This document shows, piece after piece, positions 51,054-62,874 of a DNA stretch of 64,000 nucleotides. Numbering within the stretch: position 1 is the stretch's first letter; the number at the start of each line of letters is the position of its first letter. Source of the DNA: Bordetella parapertussis (lineage in GTDB: Bacteria; Pseudomonadota; Gammaproteobacteria; Burkholderiales; Thiobacillaceae); assembly GCA_945890495.1 (NCBI GenBank), contig CAMDCO010000007.1, positions 1-64,000 on the forward strand, in the 5' to 3' direction. Under the pieces are notes generated by a model. It did no database searches and was not told the origin of the DNA. It worked only from the letters and a program-made list of their open reading frames with translations. Both the position numbers and the translations under genes were made by a program.

Positions 51054-53312
51054 ATGCAAAAGTGGCGTTTTATGCGTGTGGTTTGGGGCGGCTTGGCGGC
51101 GATCGTTGTGGCGACGATTGCCGTGACCGGTCTGTCGGCGGCGGTGTTGTATCCGAACCTTCCGGATGTGGCGACCCTGAAGGATTACAGCCCCAAGCTG
51201 CCCTTGCGGGTCTACACCGAGGACGGGGCCTTGATCGGTGAGTTTGGCGAGGAGAAACGCTCGGTCGTGGCGTTGAAAAACACGCCGCTGATCTTGCGCA
51301 GGGCGATTCTGGCGGCAGAAGACGAGCGTTTCTACGAACACGGTGGTGTGGACTCCCTCGGCGTTTTGCGCGCTGCTGTTTCGAATGTGCTCTCCGGTGG
51401 GGCCAAGGAGGGCGCGTCCACGATCACCATGCAGGTGGCGCGCAACTTCTTCCTGTCGTCCGAGAAAAGCTTCAAGCGAAAGATAAACGAAGCTTTGCTG
51501 GCCGTCAAAATTGAGAGCGCCCTGAGTAAAGATGAGATCTTGGAGTTGTATATTAACCAGATCTACCTCGGGCAGCGGGCCTATGGTTTCGAGGCGGCGG
51601 CCCGCGTCTATTTTGGCAAGCCGCTGGATCAGATTGATCTGGCCGAGGCGGCCATGCTGGCGGGCCTGCCCAAGGCGCCATCGGCCTATAACCCGGTGGT
51701 TAATTTCCCGCGCGCCAAGATCCGCCAGCAGTATGTGCTGAAGCGGATGCGCGACATCAAATACATTACCGAGGCTGAATTTGACCAAGCGCAACGGCGC
51801 AAGCTGGTGATTCGCTATACCCCGCAGACCTTCGATGCCGCGGCCGATCACCTGGCCGAGCTGGTGCGGCAATACATGTTCCAGAAGTACGGCGAGCAGA
51901 TCTACAAGACCGGGATGCGCGTCTATACGACCCTGCGTATTGCGGACCAAAAGGCGGCGGTCGATGCGGTGCGCGCTGGGGTGGTGGAATACACGCGTCG
52001 CCATGGCTATCCGGGTGCTGAGGCGCAACTGACCCTGCCCGCCAATGCCTTGGACCGTGAGGCGGCGATCGCGGATGCCCTGGCGGCTCGGGGCGAGCTG
52101 AATGGCTTGTTGCCGGCCGTGGTGCTGCGGGTCGATAGCAAACGAATCCGGGTGCGCCTGCGCGGTGGCGACGAGGTCGATCTCGGCCCGGCGGAGATCG
52201 AATTCGCGCAAGCGGCCATCGGCCCCAAGGCGAGCGCGGCGCGTCGTTTGCGGCCAGGTTCGGTGGTGCGAGTGGTGCGTCTGGGGCCTACTCAACCCTG
52301 GCTGTTGACGGCCACGCCGCAGGTGGAGGCCGCCTTGGTTTCGCTGTCGCCGGAGAGCGGCGCGATCCGGGCCTTTGTGGGCGGTTTCGACTTTGTCCGT
52401 AGTCAGTACAACCATGTCACTCAGGCCTTGCGGCAACCGGGCTCAACCTTCAAGCCGTTCATCTACTCGGCGGCCTTGGAGCGCGGCATCACGCCGGCGA
52501 CGGTCTTCGATGACGCGCCCCTCCGCATCAACCCGGCCTTGACGGGCGGTGTGGAGTGGAACCCGCAGAACTATGATCGTGAAAACGAAGGGCCGATGAC
52601 GATGCGTCGGGCCCTTTATAAATCCAAGAACCTGGTTTCCATTCGGGTCTTGGAGGCGACCGGATTGGAGTTTGCCCAGCAGCACGCCCAGCGTTTTGGT
52701 TTTCCAGCCGAGCGCGTGCCGGCCCTCTACACCCTCGCGTTGGGGGCCAACGAGGCAACGCCGCTGGAGATGGCGGCAGGCTATGCGGTGTTTGCCAACG
52801 GCGGGCTGCGGGTCAAACCGCACTATCTGTTGCGGGTCACGGACAAGAATGGCCAGCCGCTAGAAAACTTTAGCACCCCGGAAGTCGAGCCCGTGCTGGA
52901 TCCGCGCAATGCCTTCGTGATGACCACCCTGTTGCAGGATGTGGTGCGTCGGGGCACGGCGGTGAAGGCGATGGAACTGGGGCGGCTGGATCTGGCAGGC
53001 AAGACCGGCACGACGGATGACACGCGCGACACCTGGTTTGCGGGCTTTGGGCCGACCCGGGTGGCAGTGTCTTGGCTAGGTTTTGATCAACCCCGCCCGA
53101 CCGGCGAGACAGGTGGCGCGGCGGCCTTGCCGATCTGGATTCGTTACATGGGGGCGGCGTTACGCAATGTGCCCGAGGTCGGCTATGCCACACCAGAGGG
53201 GGTGAGTGTCCAGTCGGTGAACCCGGTCACCGGGCGGCCGGACCCGCAAGGGGTGGCGGAGTATTTCCTGGAGGAATTTCCGCCAGGCAGGCCTTTGCCC
53301 GCGCGGCGTTGA
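51054..53312 (+). CDS. mrcA: Penicillin-binding protein 1A
   Basis: 752 residues from the ATG at 51054, with AAGAGG upstream. One membrane anchor (about 7-30) leads to a glycosyltransferase domain (EDERFYEHGGVD; EGASTITMQVARNFFLS; ELYINQIYLGQRAYG). The transpeptidase has SXXK in RQPGSTFKPF, SxN in SKNLVS and KTGT in GKTGTTDDT. It makes and crosslinks peptidoglycan. Its divergence from the pilM gene is a conserved proteobacterial arrangement. Confidence 0.95.
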   Translation: MQKWRFMRVVWGGLAAIVVATIAVTGLSAAVLYPNLPDVATLKDYSPKLPLRVYTEDGALIGEFGEEKRSVVALKNTPLILRRAILAAEDERFYEHGGVDSLGVLRAAVSNVLSGGAKEGASTITMQVARNFFLSSEKSFKRKINEALLAVKIESALSKDEILELYINQIYLGQRAYGFEAAARVYFGKPLDQIDLAEAAMLAGLPKAPSAYNPVVNFPRAKIRQQYVLKRMRDIKYITEAEFDQAQRRKLVIRYTPQTFDAAADHLAELVRQYMFQKYGEQIYKTGMRVYTTLRIADQKAAVDAVRAGVVEYTRRHGYPGAEAQLTLPANALDREAAIADALAARGELNGLLPAVVLRVDSKRIRVRLRGGDEVDLGPAEIEFAQAAIGPKASAARRLRPGSVVRVVRLGPTQPWLLTATPQVEAALVSLSPESGAIRAFVGGFDFVRSQYNHVTQALRQPGSTFKPFIYSAALERGITPATVFDDAPLRINPALTGGVEWNPQNYDRENEGPMTMRRALYKSKNLVSIRVLEATGLEFAQQHAQRFGFPAERVPALYTLALGANEATPLEMAAGYAVFANGGLRVKPHYLLRVTDKNGQPLENFSTPEVEPVLDPRNAFVMTTLLQDVVRRGTAVKAMELGRLDLAGKTGTTDDTRDTWFAGFGPTRVAVSWLGFDQPRPTGETGGAAALPIWIRYMGAALRNVPEVGYATPEGVSVQSVNPVTGRPDPQGVAEYFLEEFPPGRPLPARR

Positions 53313-53328
53313 GACGAAAGGAATCTGC

Positions 53329-55636
<2,308 letters not shown>

Positions 55637-55655
55637 GGCAAGGTAGGTCCGGTGC

Positions 55656-55684
55656 TTGGCAATAGTGCGGCTTGCCGATAGAAT
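55656..55684 (+). promoter_or_regulatory. Promoter of the cytochrome c4 gene
   Basis: TTGGCA (55656-55661), a 17-bp spacer and TAGAAT (55679-55684) lie 35 bp before the ATG. Confidence 0.7.
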
Positions 55685-55719
55685 CCTCGGGATTTTACAA
55701 AAAAAGAGGAAGAATTGCG

Positions 55720-56361
55720 ATGAAACTGCTAACGATCTTTATTCTGGCTGCGCTGCCTGTGTCCATTGCGCTGGCCAGCCCGGCGGTTGCGCCGGTTGCC
55801 ACGGCGGTTGCCACTAAGGGCGATGCGGCCAAGGCGCAGGCTATTGTGAACAATCTGTGCGGCGCCTGCCATGGTGCGGATGGCAATAGCACGGCGGCCA
55901 ACTTTCCGAATCTGGCCGGCCAGACGCCGGAATATATCAACAAACAACTCCACGATTTCAAGTCGGGTGCGCGCAAGAACGCCATCATGGCGCCCAATGT
56001 GACCCAACTGAGCGCGGCCGATATGCTCAATCTGGCCGCCTATTTTGCGGCGCAGACGCCCAAGCCCAAGCTGGCTAAGGATGCGACCCTGGTGGCCGAA
56101 GGAAAGCGTATCTATATGGGTGGCAATGCGGCCAGCGGCGTGCCGGCATGCGCTTCGTGTCACGGTCCGGCGGGCGAAGGTATCCCGGTGCAGTTCCCGC
56201 GTCTGGCGGGTCAGCATGGTAAGTATGTGCAGTCTCAGTTGGTCGGATTCCGGAGCGGGGATCGTAGCAATGACGGCGGCAAGATGATGCAGGTCATCGC
56301 CCGCAAGATGACCGATCAGGAGATGCGTGCGGTCGCGGAGTACATCTCCGGATTGCGCTGA
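55720..56361 (+). CDS. Cytochrome c4 (dihaem)
   Basis: 213 residues from the ATG at 55720 after AGAGGA. A signal peptide of about 19 residues ends ALA. Haem-binding sites are CGACH (47-51) and CASCH (144-148), with methionines in IMAPNV (Met90) and near residue 185 as likely axial ligands. The repeated NFPNLAGQTPEYI / QFPRLAGQHGKYV pattern is typical of c4. It carries electrons to a terminal oxidase and may serve sulfur oxidation by the neighbouring sox genes; that link is inference. Confidence 0.92.
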   Translation: MKLLTIFILAALPVSIALASPAVAPVATAVATKGDAAKAQAIVNNLCGACHGADGNSTAANFPNLAGQTPEYINKQLHDFKSGARKNAIMAPNVTQLSAADMLNLAAYFAAQTPKPKLAKDATLVAEGKRIYMGGNAASGVPACASCHGPAGEGIPVQFPRLAGQHGKYVQSQLVGFRSGDRSNDGGKMMQVIARKMTDQEMRAVAEYISGLR

Positions 56362-56389
56362 TTCGCGGGTGGTTTCAGGGCCTTAAAAC

Positions 56390-56414
56390 AACGGCACTTC
56401 GGTGCCGTTTTTTT
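56390..56414 (+). terminator. Terminator after the cytochrome c4 gene
   Basis: ACGGCAC (56391-56397) pairs with GTGCCGT (56402-56408) around TTCG, followed by a run of T to 56414. Confidence 0.93.
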
Positions 56415-56441
56415 ACAAGGGTCAATAGTAGAAAATGCTGT

Positions 56442-56470
56442 TTGATATATTGCTCGAGAGAGGCTATAAA
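56442..56470 (+). promoter_or_regulatory. Promoter of soxYZ
   Basis: TTGATA (56442-56447), a 17-bp spacer and TATAAA (56465-56470) lie between the c4 terminator and soxY, so the sox genes have their own start. Confidence 0.75.
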
Positions 56471-56537
56471 TCGCATCCGGAGCACGAGTTGGCTGCCATT
56501 CGGCGGCCCGTTTCCTAACTGTAACAAGGAGAAATCT

Positions 56538-56996
56538 ATGGATCGTAGACAAGTTCTGAAGGGCGCTGGTTCAGCCGGTGCGGTCAGCGTTGCTATCGCG
56601 GCCGGTTTGCTGAAGCCGACGGATGTTTTTGCTGTGGATACCAAGGCCTTTTCGGCCTCGGATGCCGGTGCGGTTATGTCTGCTGTGGGCGGTAGCGGTG
56701 CAGAAGCCAATGCAGGTGTGGTGGTCGGGGCTCCGGATATTGCTGAGAACGGCGCTGTCGTTCCGGTGGATGTGACCTCCAATATTGCGGGCACCACTTC
56801 CATCGCTATTGTGTCTGAGAAGAATTCCCTGCCCTTGATTGCTGAATTCAACTTCAGCAACGGTGCTGTGGCCTATGTGGCTACCCGCATCAAGATGGGT
56901 GCGACCTCCAATGTCGTCGCTGTCGTCAAGGCTGGCGGTAAGACCTACAAGGGTCACAAGGAAGTCAAAGTCACCATCGGCGGCTGCGGCGGCTAA
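56538..56996 (+). CDS. soxY: Sulfur carrier SoxY
   Basis: 152 residues from the ATG at 56538 after AAGGAG. A Tat signal (MDRRQVLKGAG, then a hydrophobic stretch to about residue 30) exports it folded. The C-terminus TIGGCGG carries the swinging cysteine Cys150 to which sulfur intermediates are bound. SoxY forms a complex with SoxZ in the periplasm. No soxX, soxA, soxB or soxCD gene is in the window. Confidence 0.95.
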   Translation: MDRRQVLKGAGSAGAVSVAIAAGLLKPTDVFAVDTKAFSASDAGAVMSAVGGSGAEANAGVVVGAPDIAENGAVVPVDVTSNIAGTTSIAIVSEKNSLPLIAEFNFSNGAVAYVATRIKMGATSNVVAVVKAGGKTYKGHKEVKVTIGGCGG

Positions 56997-57026
56997 TCCA
57001 GACAACCACAAGAAAAGGACACTATT

Positions 57027-57335
57027 ATGGCAATGAAACTGCGTGCATCAATGTCTGGCGATACGGCCGATATCAAGTGTTTGATGAATCACCCGATGGA
57101 AACCGGTATGCGTAAAGACGCTGCTTCCGGTAAGGTGGTCCCGGCCCATTACATCACTGATGTGACCTGCACCGTTGGCGGTAAGCCGGCGGTCGTCGCT
57201 CAATGGGGCGGTGGCGTTTCCAAGAACCCGTACCTGGCTCTGAAGGTCAAGGGTGCGAAGTCCGGCGACGAGGTCACCGTGGCTTGGACTGACAACAAGG
57301 GTGAGAAGGAAACCGTTAGCGCTAAGATCGGCTAA
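57027..57335 (+). CDS. soxZ: Sulfur carrier partner SoxZ
   Basis: 102 residues. MKLRASMSGDTADIKCLMNHPMETGMRKDAASGKVVPAHYI and the later VSKNPYLALKVKGAKSGDEVTVAWTDNKGE are characteristic. SoxZ supports SoxY during sulfur transfer. It follows soxY by 30 nt. The next gene is 191 nt away and may have a separate promoter. Confidence 0.95.
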   Translation: MAMKLRASMSGDTADIKCLMNHPMETGMRKDAASGKVVPAHYITDVTCTVGGKPAVVAQWGGGVSKNPYLALKVKGAKSGDEVTVAWTDNKGEKETVSAKIG

Positions 57336-57526
57336 TGGGTCTTGGGGTTGGGCCTCGGTAACGGGGCTTGACCCCTTTCGGTTTACTTGGCAAAGGCATT
57401 CACCGCGTGTGTCTTGGCCAAGTAGTCTGGAAATAATTTTTTCTGTGCGCGGTATGTTGCGATGACCGTGATATGCCGATAACCGTGTTTTGGCCCCATC
57501 CCATGGGATTCTTTGGCAGGATAAAT

Positions 57527-58207
57527 ATGCGCGAGAAGCGTGTCTCAATCTGGCGGCTGTATGCCCTGCTGTGTGCGTTGCTGAGTGGTGGGGTGAGTGG
57601 TGCGGTGAATGCGGGTGCGCCGCATCCGGTGAATATCCGCCCGGATCTGGCCAAGTTGGTGGTTCAGCATGACGGGCGTCCCGTGGTCGTGGAGCGTAAT
57701 GTCGATCCGGAGAACATGATCGACCCGGATTTCATGATGACTTCGCGGGCGTGTCCGCCCTACTGCATCCAGCCGATGCAACTGGCGCCCGGGGTCGAGA
57801 CCATCGGTGAGTTGGAAGTGATTGGTTATCTGCAGTGGGTCGGCAAGGATGCTTCGGTGTTTGTGGTGGACTCGCGTGATGGGGACTGGGCGCAGCGGAG
57901 TGGCCTGATCCCCGGTGCGGTCAACATCCCCTGGCAGCGCTTGCATCCGGCGCACAGCGAGCCAGAAAAGATTGCCGATGTCCTGATTTTCCAGTTCGGC
58001 GCGGCACGCCAAGCCGGTCTGTGGAACTTTGAGAATGCCAAGACGCTGGTGATGTATTGCAATGGCCTTTGGTGCGGTCAGTCGCCGACGAATATCAAGC
58101 AATTGCTGGCGTTGGGTTACCCAGCCCACAAGATCAAGTGGTACCGCGGTGGTATGCAGTCCTGGAAGTCCCTAGGCCTCACCACGGTGTTTCCTGAGAA
58201 GAAGTAG
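57527..58207 (+). CDS. Secreted rhodanese-like protein
   Basis: 226 residues from the ATG at 57527. A signal peptide of about 27 residues ends VNAG/A. The single rhodanese domain covers about 95-220, with VFVVDSRDGDWAQRSGLIPGAVNIPW and the active-site loop MYCNGLWCGQSPTN. A second cysteine pair lies in RACPPYC. The CxxxxC loop is like that of the CXXCW-type secreted rhodaneses. It probably moves sulfane sulfur in the periplasm, possibly to or from SoxYZ; that partner is inferred from position. Confidence 0.85.
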   Translation: MREKRVSIWRLYALLCALLSGGVSGAVNAGAPHPVNIRPDLAKLVVQHDGRPVVVERNVDPENMIDPDFMMTSRACPPYCIQPMQLAPGVETIGELEVIGYLQWVGKDASVFVVDSRDGDWAQRSGLIPGAVNIPWQRLHPAHSEPEKIADVLIFQFGAARQAGLWNFENAKTLVMYCNGLWCGQSPTNIKQLLALGYPAHKIKWYRGGMQSWKSLGLTTVFPEKK

Positions 58208-58273
58208 AACTGTAATCAATACAAATATACACACGAGAAACCGAGTCATCGCCTTACAACCAGGAGTCACATT

Positions 58274-59008
58274 ATGAAACACATCGCATCTGCACTTTTC
58301 ATCACCTTGTCTGCACTGACCACCGCCGCTTTGGCCAACCCTTACCTGGCCCCTGCGGCCCCGATGGTGCCTGGAGTCGCCGCCGCTCCGGCTGCCCCGA
58401 CCTTCAGCCAGACGCCGCGCTATGCCGGCCCGTTCCAGTTGCCGATCGGCATGAACCAGAAGGGCACCAAGCCCTACGAGATGTCCGGTATCGTGACCCG
58501 CGAAGAAAAGGCTAAATTGATGGGTCAGATGCTTCCCATGATGTCCGGTGCCGGTCGTATGGATGCCAAGGACATGATGATTCTGATGAGCACCAAGTAC
58601 AAGGCCGCGAAGGGTTTGTCCTTTGACGAGGTGGTGGCCTCCATGGAACTGCGTGCCAACAAGATCAACATGAAGCGCGTCGGCCACAACCCGATGTGGA
58701 AAGACTTTGAGGCCGTGCTGGGTGACACCACCCGTCCGCGCATGGAGGTCTTCCATTACTGTGATATCGCCGCCGGTCGTGAGGTGTTGAAGTTCGCCCC
58801 CGAGTCCATCGTCTATCTGCCGTGCCGTGTCGCCGTCATGGAAGACGACCAGAAACAGATCTGGGTCCTGACCCTGGATTGGGATACCGCTTGGCTCTCC
58901 GCCATCAGCGGCCACATGGGCGTCCCGGACGCTCTGGTCAAGGCCGCTCAGGACATCCGCTTCAAGCTGGATGACATGATGAAGGCCGCGGCTAACGGCG
59001 ATCTGTAA
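58274..59008 (+). CDS. Secreted DUF302 domain protein
   Basis: 244 residues. A signal peptide of about 21 residues ends ALA. A DUF302 domain follows at roughly 115-210 (GLSFDEVVASMELRANKINMKRVGHNPMWKDFEAVLGD ... RMEVFHYCDI ... LPCRVAVMEDDQKQIWVLTLDWDTAW). Function is unknown; DUF302 genes are common beside sox and rhodanese genes in sulfur oxidisers. AGGAG lies upstream of the ATG. Confidence 0.82.
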   Translation: MKHIASALFITLSALTTAALANPYLAPAAPMVPGVAAAPAAPTFSQTPRYAGPFQLPIGMNQKGTKPYEMSGIVTREEKAKLMGQMLPMMSGAGRMDAKDMMILMSTKYKAAKGLSFDEVVASMELRANKINMKRVGHNPMWKDFEAVLGDTTRPRMEVFHYCDIAAGREVLKFAPESIVYLPCRVAVMEDDQKQIWVLTLDWDTAWLSAISGHMGVPDALVKAAQDIRFKLDDMMKAAANGDL

Positions 59009-59020
59009 GCGGGATGACCT

Positions 59021-59046
59021 CACGAAGACCCCTCGGGATCTTCGTG
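59021..59046 (+). terminator. Hairpin after the DUF302 gene
   Basis: CACGAAGA (59021-59028) pairs with TCTTCGTG (59039-59046). No T run follows, so termination is possible but not certain. It lies between two convergent genes. Confidence 0.6.
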
Positions 59047-59056
59047 TAGAGACTCG

Positions 59057-59998
59057 CTAGGTTGTGGCTTCGGCCACCCGTAGCAAACCCTCCTGAACCG
59101 GCCGCAAGGCCGGTTCAGTCTTTTCACGCATCAGCGTGCCGATGGCCGTGCTACGGGCAAAGATGGCGTCCACTAGGTTGGCGCTGACCTGTGCGAGCGC
59201 GGTGACCTCGGCGCGGGCGCGCGGTGAGAGGCGTTGCGTGAAGTGCTGGCCGATGGCATTGAGGGTGCGCGTGACCACTTCCTGGGTCTCTGGCTTGTCG
59301 AGGATCTCCAGGGCTGTACGGGCAAAGACGCGGTCATCCTCGGGGCCGGTGGCGCCCGGCAGGCGCGTGGCACGAAGTTCCAAAAACCCGCAGTAGTGGC
59401 AGCGACTGCGCTGTCCACGGCGCCAAATGGCCTCTTCTTGCGCGGGATTTAGGGTCTCGCTGTAGAGCAGGGTGACCACGGTGTCCATGATTGCGATGGG
59501 ATCTTCCTGCAGGAAGGGCAGGTGCTCCACCAAAAAGTGGGCCAGCACAGACCCCATATCCCCCTTGGCGACGGCAGGCCGTTGCAGCATGAGGCGGGCA
59601 TTTTCAATGTTGGGCATGGCCCACCAGGCCCGGCGGGCGATCTCGTTGGTTAAGGCCGGTGAGTACGCGACGGCGATGACGGCCTCGGGTTCGCCAGACA
59701 ACAGGAGTCGCGCCAGGTTGTCGCCGGCCATCGGCCCGTTCCCCATCTGCCCGTGCCGGATCCAGCGCGAGAGATGGACGGGATAGCCCTTCGGAGAACC
59801 CAGGGACTGGTTGGCCAGGGTCTCGCGCAGTCGACGCAGATAGCGCTCTGGCCGATCGTTGGGGTGCAAGGGGATCTGCACCTCGCCGTCCTCGGCGAGG
59901 GCATGCAAGATGAGCCGCGACTCGTCGATACGCACGGCCTGCAGGGGGCGCGTGAACAGGATCTCCAGCCGGAACTGGTCCTCTGCGGCGAGTTCCAT
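59057..59998 (-). CDS. DsrS-like protein (sulfur oxidation associated)
   Basis: 313 residues, no signal peptide. Overall wording resembles DsrS, the soluble cytoplasmic protein of unknown function encoded at the end of dsr clusters in Allochromatium-type sulfur oxidisers: AVRIDESRLILHALAEDGEVQIPLHPNDRPERYLRRLRE, GSPKGYPVHLSRWIRHGQM, EPEAVIAVAYSPALTNEIARRAWWAMPNIENARLML. A CxxC (RCHYCGF) is present mid-chain. No other dsr genes are in the window. The name is from memory of the family, so it needs a search to confirm. Confidence 0.6.
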   Translation of the reverse strand: MELAAEDQFRLEILFTRPLQAVRIDESRLILHALAEDGEVQIPLHPNDRPERYLRRLRETLANQSLGSPKGYPVHLSRWIRHGQMGNGPMAGDNLARLLLSGEPEAVIAVAYSPALTNEIARRAWWAMPNIENARLMLQRPAVAKGDMGSVLAHFLVEHLPFLQEDPIAIMDTVVTLLYSETLNPAQEEAIWRRGQRSRCHYCGFLELRATRLPGATGPEDDRVFARTALEILDKPETQEVVTRTLNAIGQHFTQRLSPRARAEVTALAQVSANLVDAIFARSTAIGTLMREKTEPALRPVQEGLLRVAEATT

Positions 59999-60042
59999 CG
60001 ACGCTTATCGAAGGGGCGACAGGGCCGCGCTGCGGTGAGACA

Positions 60043-61329
60043 TTAAGCGGCGAGTTTGGCGAAGGCGTGCCGTGCGGCCGTGAAGGTGGCCTCCAGGTCG
60101 GCTGTCTGATGCGCGGCGGAGACGAAACCGGCCTCAAATGCGGAAGGGGCGAGATAGACACCGTGTAGCAGCATGAGGTGGAAGAAGCGGTTGAAGGCCT
60201 CCTTGTCGCAGGCCATGACCTCGGCGTAGGAGGTGGGCACCCGGGCATTGAAATAGAGGCCGAACATGCCGCCCACACTCTGGGCGGAGAAGGGCACGCC
60301 CGCATCAAGAGCGAGGGCGGTGAGGCCCTCGACAAGCTGGCGGGTGCGTGCGGCCAGGGCCTCGTAGAAACCCGGTACGAAGGCCTTTCTCAAGGTAGCG
60401 AGACCCGCCGCCAGGGCGACCGGATTGCCAGACAGGGTGCCGGCCTGATAGACCGGGCCGAGCGGCGCGAGCCGGGCCATGATGTCTGCACGACCGCCAA
60501 AGGCCCCGACGGGCAGGCCGCCGCCGATCACCTTGCCCAGCGTGGTCAGGTCCGGCGTGATGCCGTACAGACCTTGGGCGCATTGCGGGCCGACGCGGAA
60601 ACCGGTCATCACCTCGTCGAAGATCAGCACGGCGCCATGGCGTGTACAGTTTTCGCGCAGGGCCTCCAGAAAGCCCGGTGCCGGGGTGATCAGGTTCATG
60701 TTGCCGGCCACGGCCTCAACGATGATGCAGGCGACCTCGCTACCGCGTTGCGCGAACAGTTCGTTGACCTGTTCGATGTTGTTGTAATCAAGCACGAGGG
60801 TGTGTTTGACGCAGTCCTCGGGGACCCCGGCGGAACTCGGGTTGCCGAAGGTCAGCAGACCCGAGCCGGCCTTGACCAGCAGGCTGTCGGCGTGACCGTG
60901 GTAACAGCCCTCGAACTTGACCAGCAGCGAACGATTGGTGAAGCCGCGCGCGAGGCGGATGGCGCTCATGGTCGCCTCGGTCCCGGAGGAGACCAAGCGA
61001 ACCTGTTCCAGCGAGGGCAGTTGGCCGGTGAGTAGTTCGGCCATTTCCAGTTCCATCGCGGTGGGTGCACCGAAGGACAGGCCGCGGGCGGCCGTCTCTT
61101 GTACGGCGCGTACCACATCGGGTTCGGCATGGCCGAGGATGAGCGGGCCCCAGGAGCCCACATAGTCGATGTATTCCTTGCCGTCGGCATCGGTGACGCG
61201 TGCGCCCTGTCCGCGTTCAAAAAAGCGCGGTGTGCCACCGACCGAACCGAAGGCGCGGACGGGGGAGTTCACCCCGCCGGGGATGAGGTGCTGGGATTTT
61301 TCAAACAGGGTGTCATTGCGCGAGGTCAT
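60043..61329 (-). CDS. hemL: Glutamate-1-semialdehyde 2,1-aminomutase
   Basis: 428 residues from the ATG at 61329, which gives the family start ... [29 protein letters not shown]. It makes 5-aminolevulinate, the substrate of HemB. The PLP-binding lysine lies in [22 protein letters not shown] at 61362 overlapping the thiE stop is an alternative start. No good ribosome site is seen before 61329. Confidence 0.95.
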   Translation of the reverse strand: MTSRNDTLFEKSQHLIPGGVNSPVRAFGSVGGTPRFFERGQGARVTDADGKEYIDYVGSWGPLILGHAEPDVVRAVQETAARGLSFGAPTAMELEMAELLTGQLPSLEQVRLVSSGTEATMSAIRLARGFTNRSLLVKFEGCYHGHADSLLVKAGSGLLTFGNPSSAGVPEDCVKHTLVLDYNNIEQVNELFAQRGSEVACIIVEAVAGNMNLITPAPGFLEALRENCTRHGAVLIFDEVMTGFRVGPQCAQGLYGITPDLTTLGKVIGGGLPVGAFGGRADIMARLAPLGPVYQAGTLSGNPVALAAGLATLRKAFVPGFYEALAARTRQLVEGLTALALDAGVPFSAQSVGGMFGLYFNARVPTSYAEVMACDKEAFNRFFHLMLLHGVYLAPSAFEAGFVSAAHQTADLEATFTAARHAFAKLAA

Positions 61330-61358
61330 GAGGAGGTCCGGATGAAACGGGTTAAGGA

Positions 61359-61994
61359 TCAAATAGCTTTAGGGTTGAACAGGTTAATGAAGGCCCGGGC
61401 TTGGGCGCCGGGGTCGTCGGCAGCGTACAGGGCTGCGATCACGGCCAGCATATGGGCACCGGCGGCGATCAGTGGAGGGGCATTATCTACTGTGATGCCC
61501 CCGATCGCACAGAGGGGGCGGTTCAATTGTTGCCGGGCGGCGCGTAACAGGTCGGGATGGGCCTGTTGCGCCAAGGGCTTGGAGGTGGACGGGAAGAAGC
61601 GTCCGAAGGCCACATAGTCGGCCCCCGCCGCGATGGCCGCGCGGGCGGTATCCAGACTTTGGTAACAGGAGGCACCGAGCCAGAGCGGGGCCGGCAGACG
61701 GGCGCGCGCCGCGGCCAGATCGCCATCGTCAGCGCCCAGATGCACGCCATCGGCCCCGACCGCGAGGGCCAACTCAATATCGTCGTTGATGATCAGTCGT
61801 GCCCCGTAGGCCTGGGTCAGGGCGCGCAGGGCACCGGCTTGCTCGGCGCGGTGACAGGGTGAGGTGGTTTTTTGGCGGTATTGCAGGAGGCGGCAACCCG
61901 CGGCCAGGAGGGCCTCGGTGAGGGTCAGCAGCCGTCGCGTGTCGGACTCGTCCGGCGTGATGGCATAGAGCCCCTCAAGGGGCGGAGCCATCAT
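61359..61994 (-). CDS. thiE: Thiamine-phosphate synthase
   Basis: 211 residues. It joins the pyrimidine and thiazole parts of thiamine. The TIM-barrel motifs [50 protein letters not shown] and [11 protein letters not shown] are all present. It overlaps thiD by 20 nt and precedes hemL. Confidence 0.94.
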   Translation of the reverse strand: MMAPPLEGLYAITPDESDTRRLLTLTEALLAAGCRLLQYRQKTTSPCHRAEQAGALRALTQAYGARLIINDDIELALAVGADGVHLGADDGDLAAARARLPAPLWLGASCYQSLDTARAAIAAGADYVAFGRFFPSTSKPLAQQAHPDLLRAARQQLNRPLCAIGGITVDNAPPLIAAGAHMLAVIAALYAADDPGAQARAFINLFNPKAI

Positions 61995-62841
61995 CGTCAG
62001 GTTCCGCCGGGGGATCGTTCTGGGAATCGTCGGTGGGTTCCTCGCGGGCCCAGAACAGGCGATCCGGAATGAACTGGCCCATGCCGGGGCGGAAGCCGTT
62101 GCGCAGGGTTTCGTAGGTGTATTCCTGCGCGTCCTTGATCGCCGTGGCCATGTCCACCCCTTGCGCCAGCAAGGCGGCGATGGCGGAGGCCAGCGTACAG
62201 CCGGAGCCGTGATAGCTGTGGGGCAGCCGGTCCCAAGCCAGTGTGCTGGCTTGATCGCCCAGTCCGTAGAGGGTGTTGATGACCTGCGGGGTGTGCTCGT
62301 GCGAGCCCGTAATCAGGACGAATTCGCAGCCCATGTCGAGCAGGCGCATGGCGCAGGTGTCGAGGTCGGGCGGTTCGATATCCTCGTCGTCCTCGACCAG
62401 ACGGCGGGCCTCGACGCTGTTTGGCGTGATCAGCGTGGTTTGTGGTAGGAGCAGATCACGCATGGCCTCAAGCGTCTCCTCCGTGGCTAGATCATCGCCG
62501 CGCCCAGAGGCCAGGACCGGGTCCAGGATCAGCGGGATGTCGGGGTAATCCGAGACGATCTCGGCCACGGCGGCGACGATCTCGACGCTGCCCAGCATCC
62601 CCACCTTGAAGGCGGCCACCGGCATGTCTTCGAGGATGGCGCGGGCCTGATCGATAATCCATTCGGGCTCCAGCACCATGAAGTCCTCAACCCCGCGCGT
62701 GTCCTGAACGGTGATGGCGGTGACTACGGTGAGCGGGTGGCAGCCGAGGCTGGCCTGGGTCAGGATGTCCGCCTGCAGCCCGGCACCGCTGGTGGGGTCC
62801 GTGGCGGCAAAGGTGAGGATGATGGGGGGCGTGGCGGTCAT
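61975..62841 (-). CDS. thiD: Hydroxymethylpyrimidine/phosphomethylpyrimidine kinase
   Basis: 288 residues. The ribokinase-like fold shows LTFAATDPTSGAGLQADI, VTAITVQDTRGV, LDPVLASGRGDDL, ITPNSVEARRL and the catalytic SYHGSGCTLASAIAA. An acidic tail of about 25 residues ([16 protein letters not shown]) extends beyond the usual end. It supplies the substrate of ThiE. Confidence 0.94.
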   Translation of the reverse strand: MTATPPIILTFAATDPTSGAGLQADILTQASLGCHPLTVVTAITVQDTRGVEDFMVLEPEWIIDQARAILEDMPVAAFKVGMLGSVEIVAAVAEIVSDYPDIPLILDPVLASGRGDDLATEETLEAMRDLLLPQTTLITPNSVEARRLVEDDEDIEPPDLDTCAMRLLDMGCEFVLITGSHEHTPQVINTLYGLGDQASTLAWDRLPHSYHGSGCTLASAIAALLAQGVDMATAIKDAQEYTYETLRNGFRPGMGQFIPDRLFWAREEPTDDSQNDPPAEPDDDGSAP

Positions 62842-62874
62842 GGCCGGATTATGCCGCAGATCGGGTGATCCTAC

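Noticed and set aside
50988-52436. 482-codon open frame on the minus strand inside mrcA
   Set aside because: It is antisense to well-conserved PBP1A coding sequence, has no recognisable domain and results from GC-rich codon composition.
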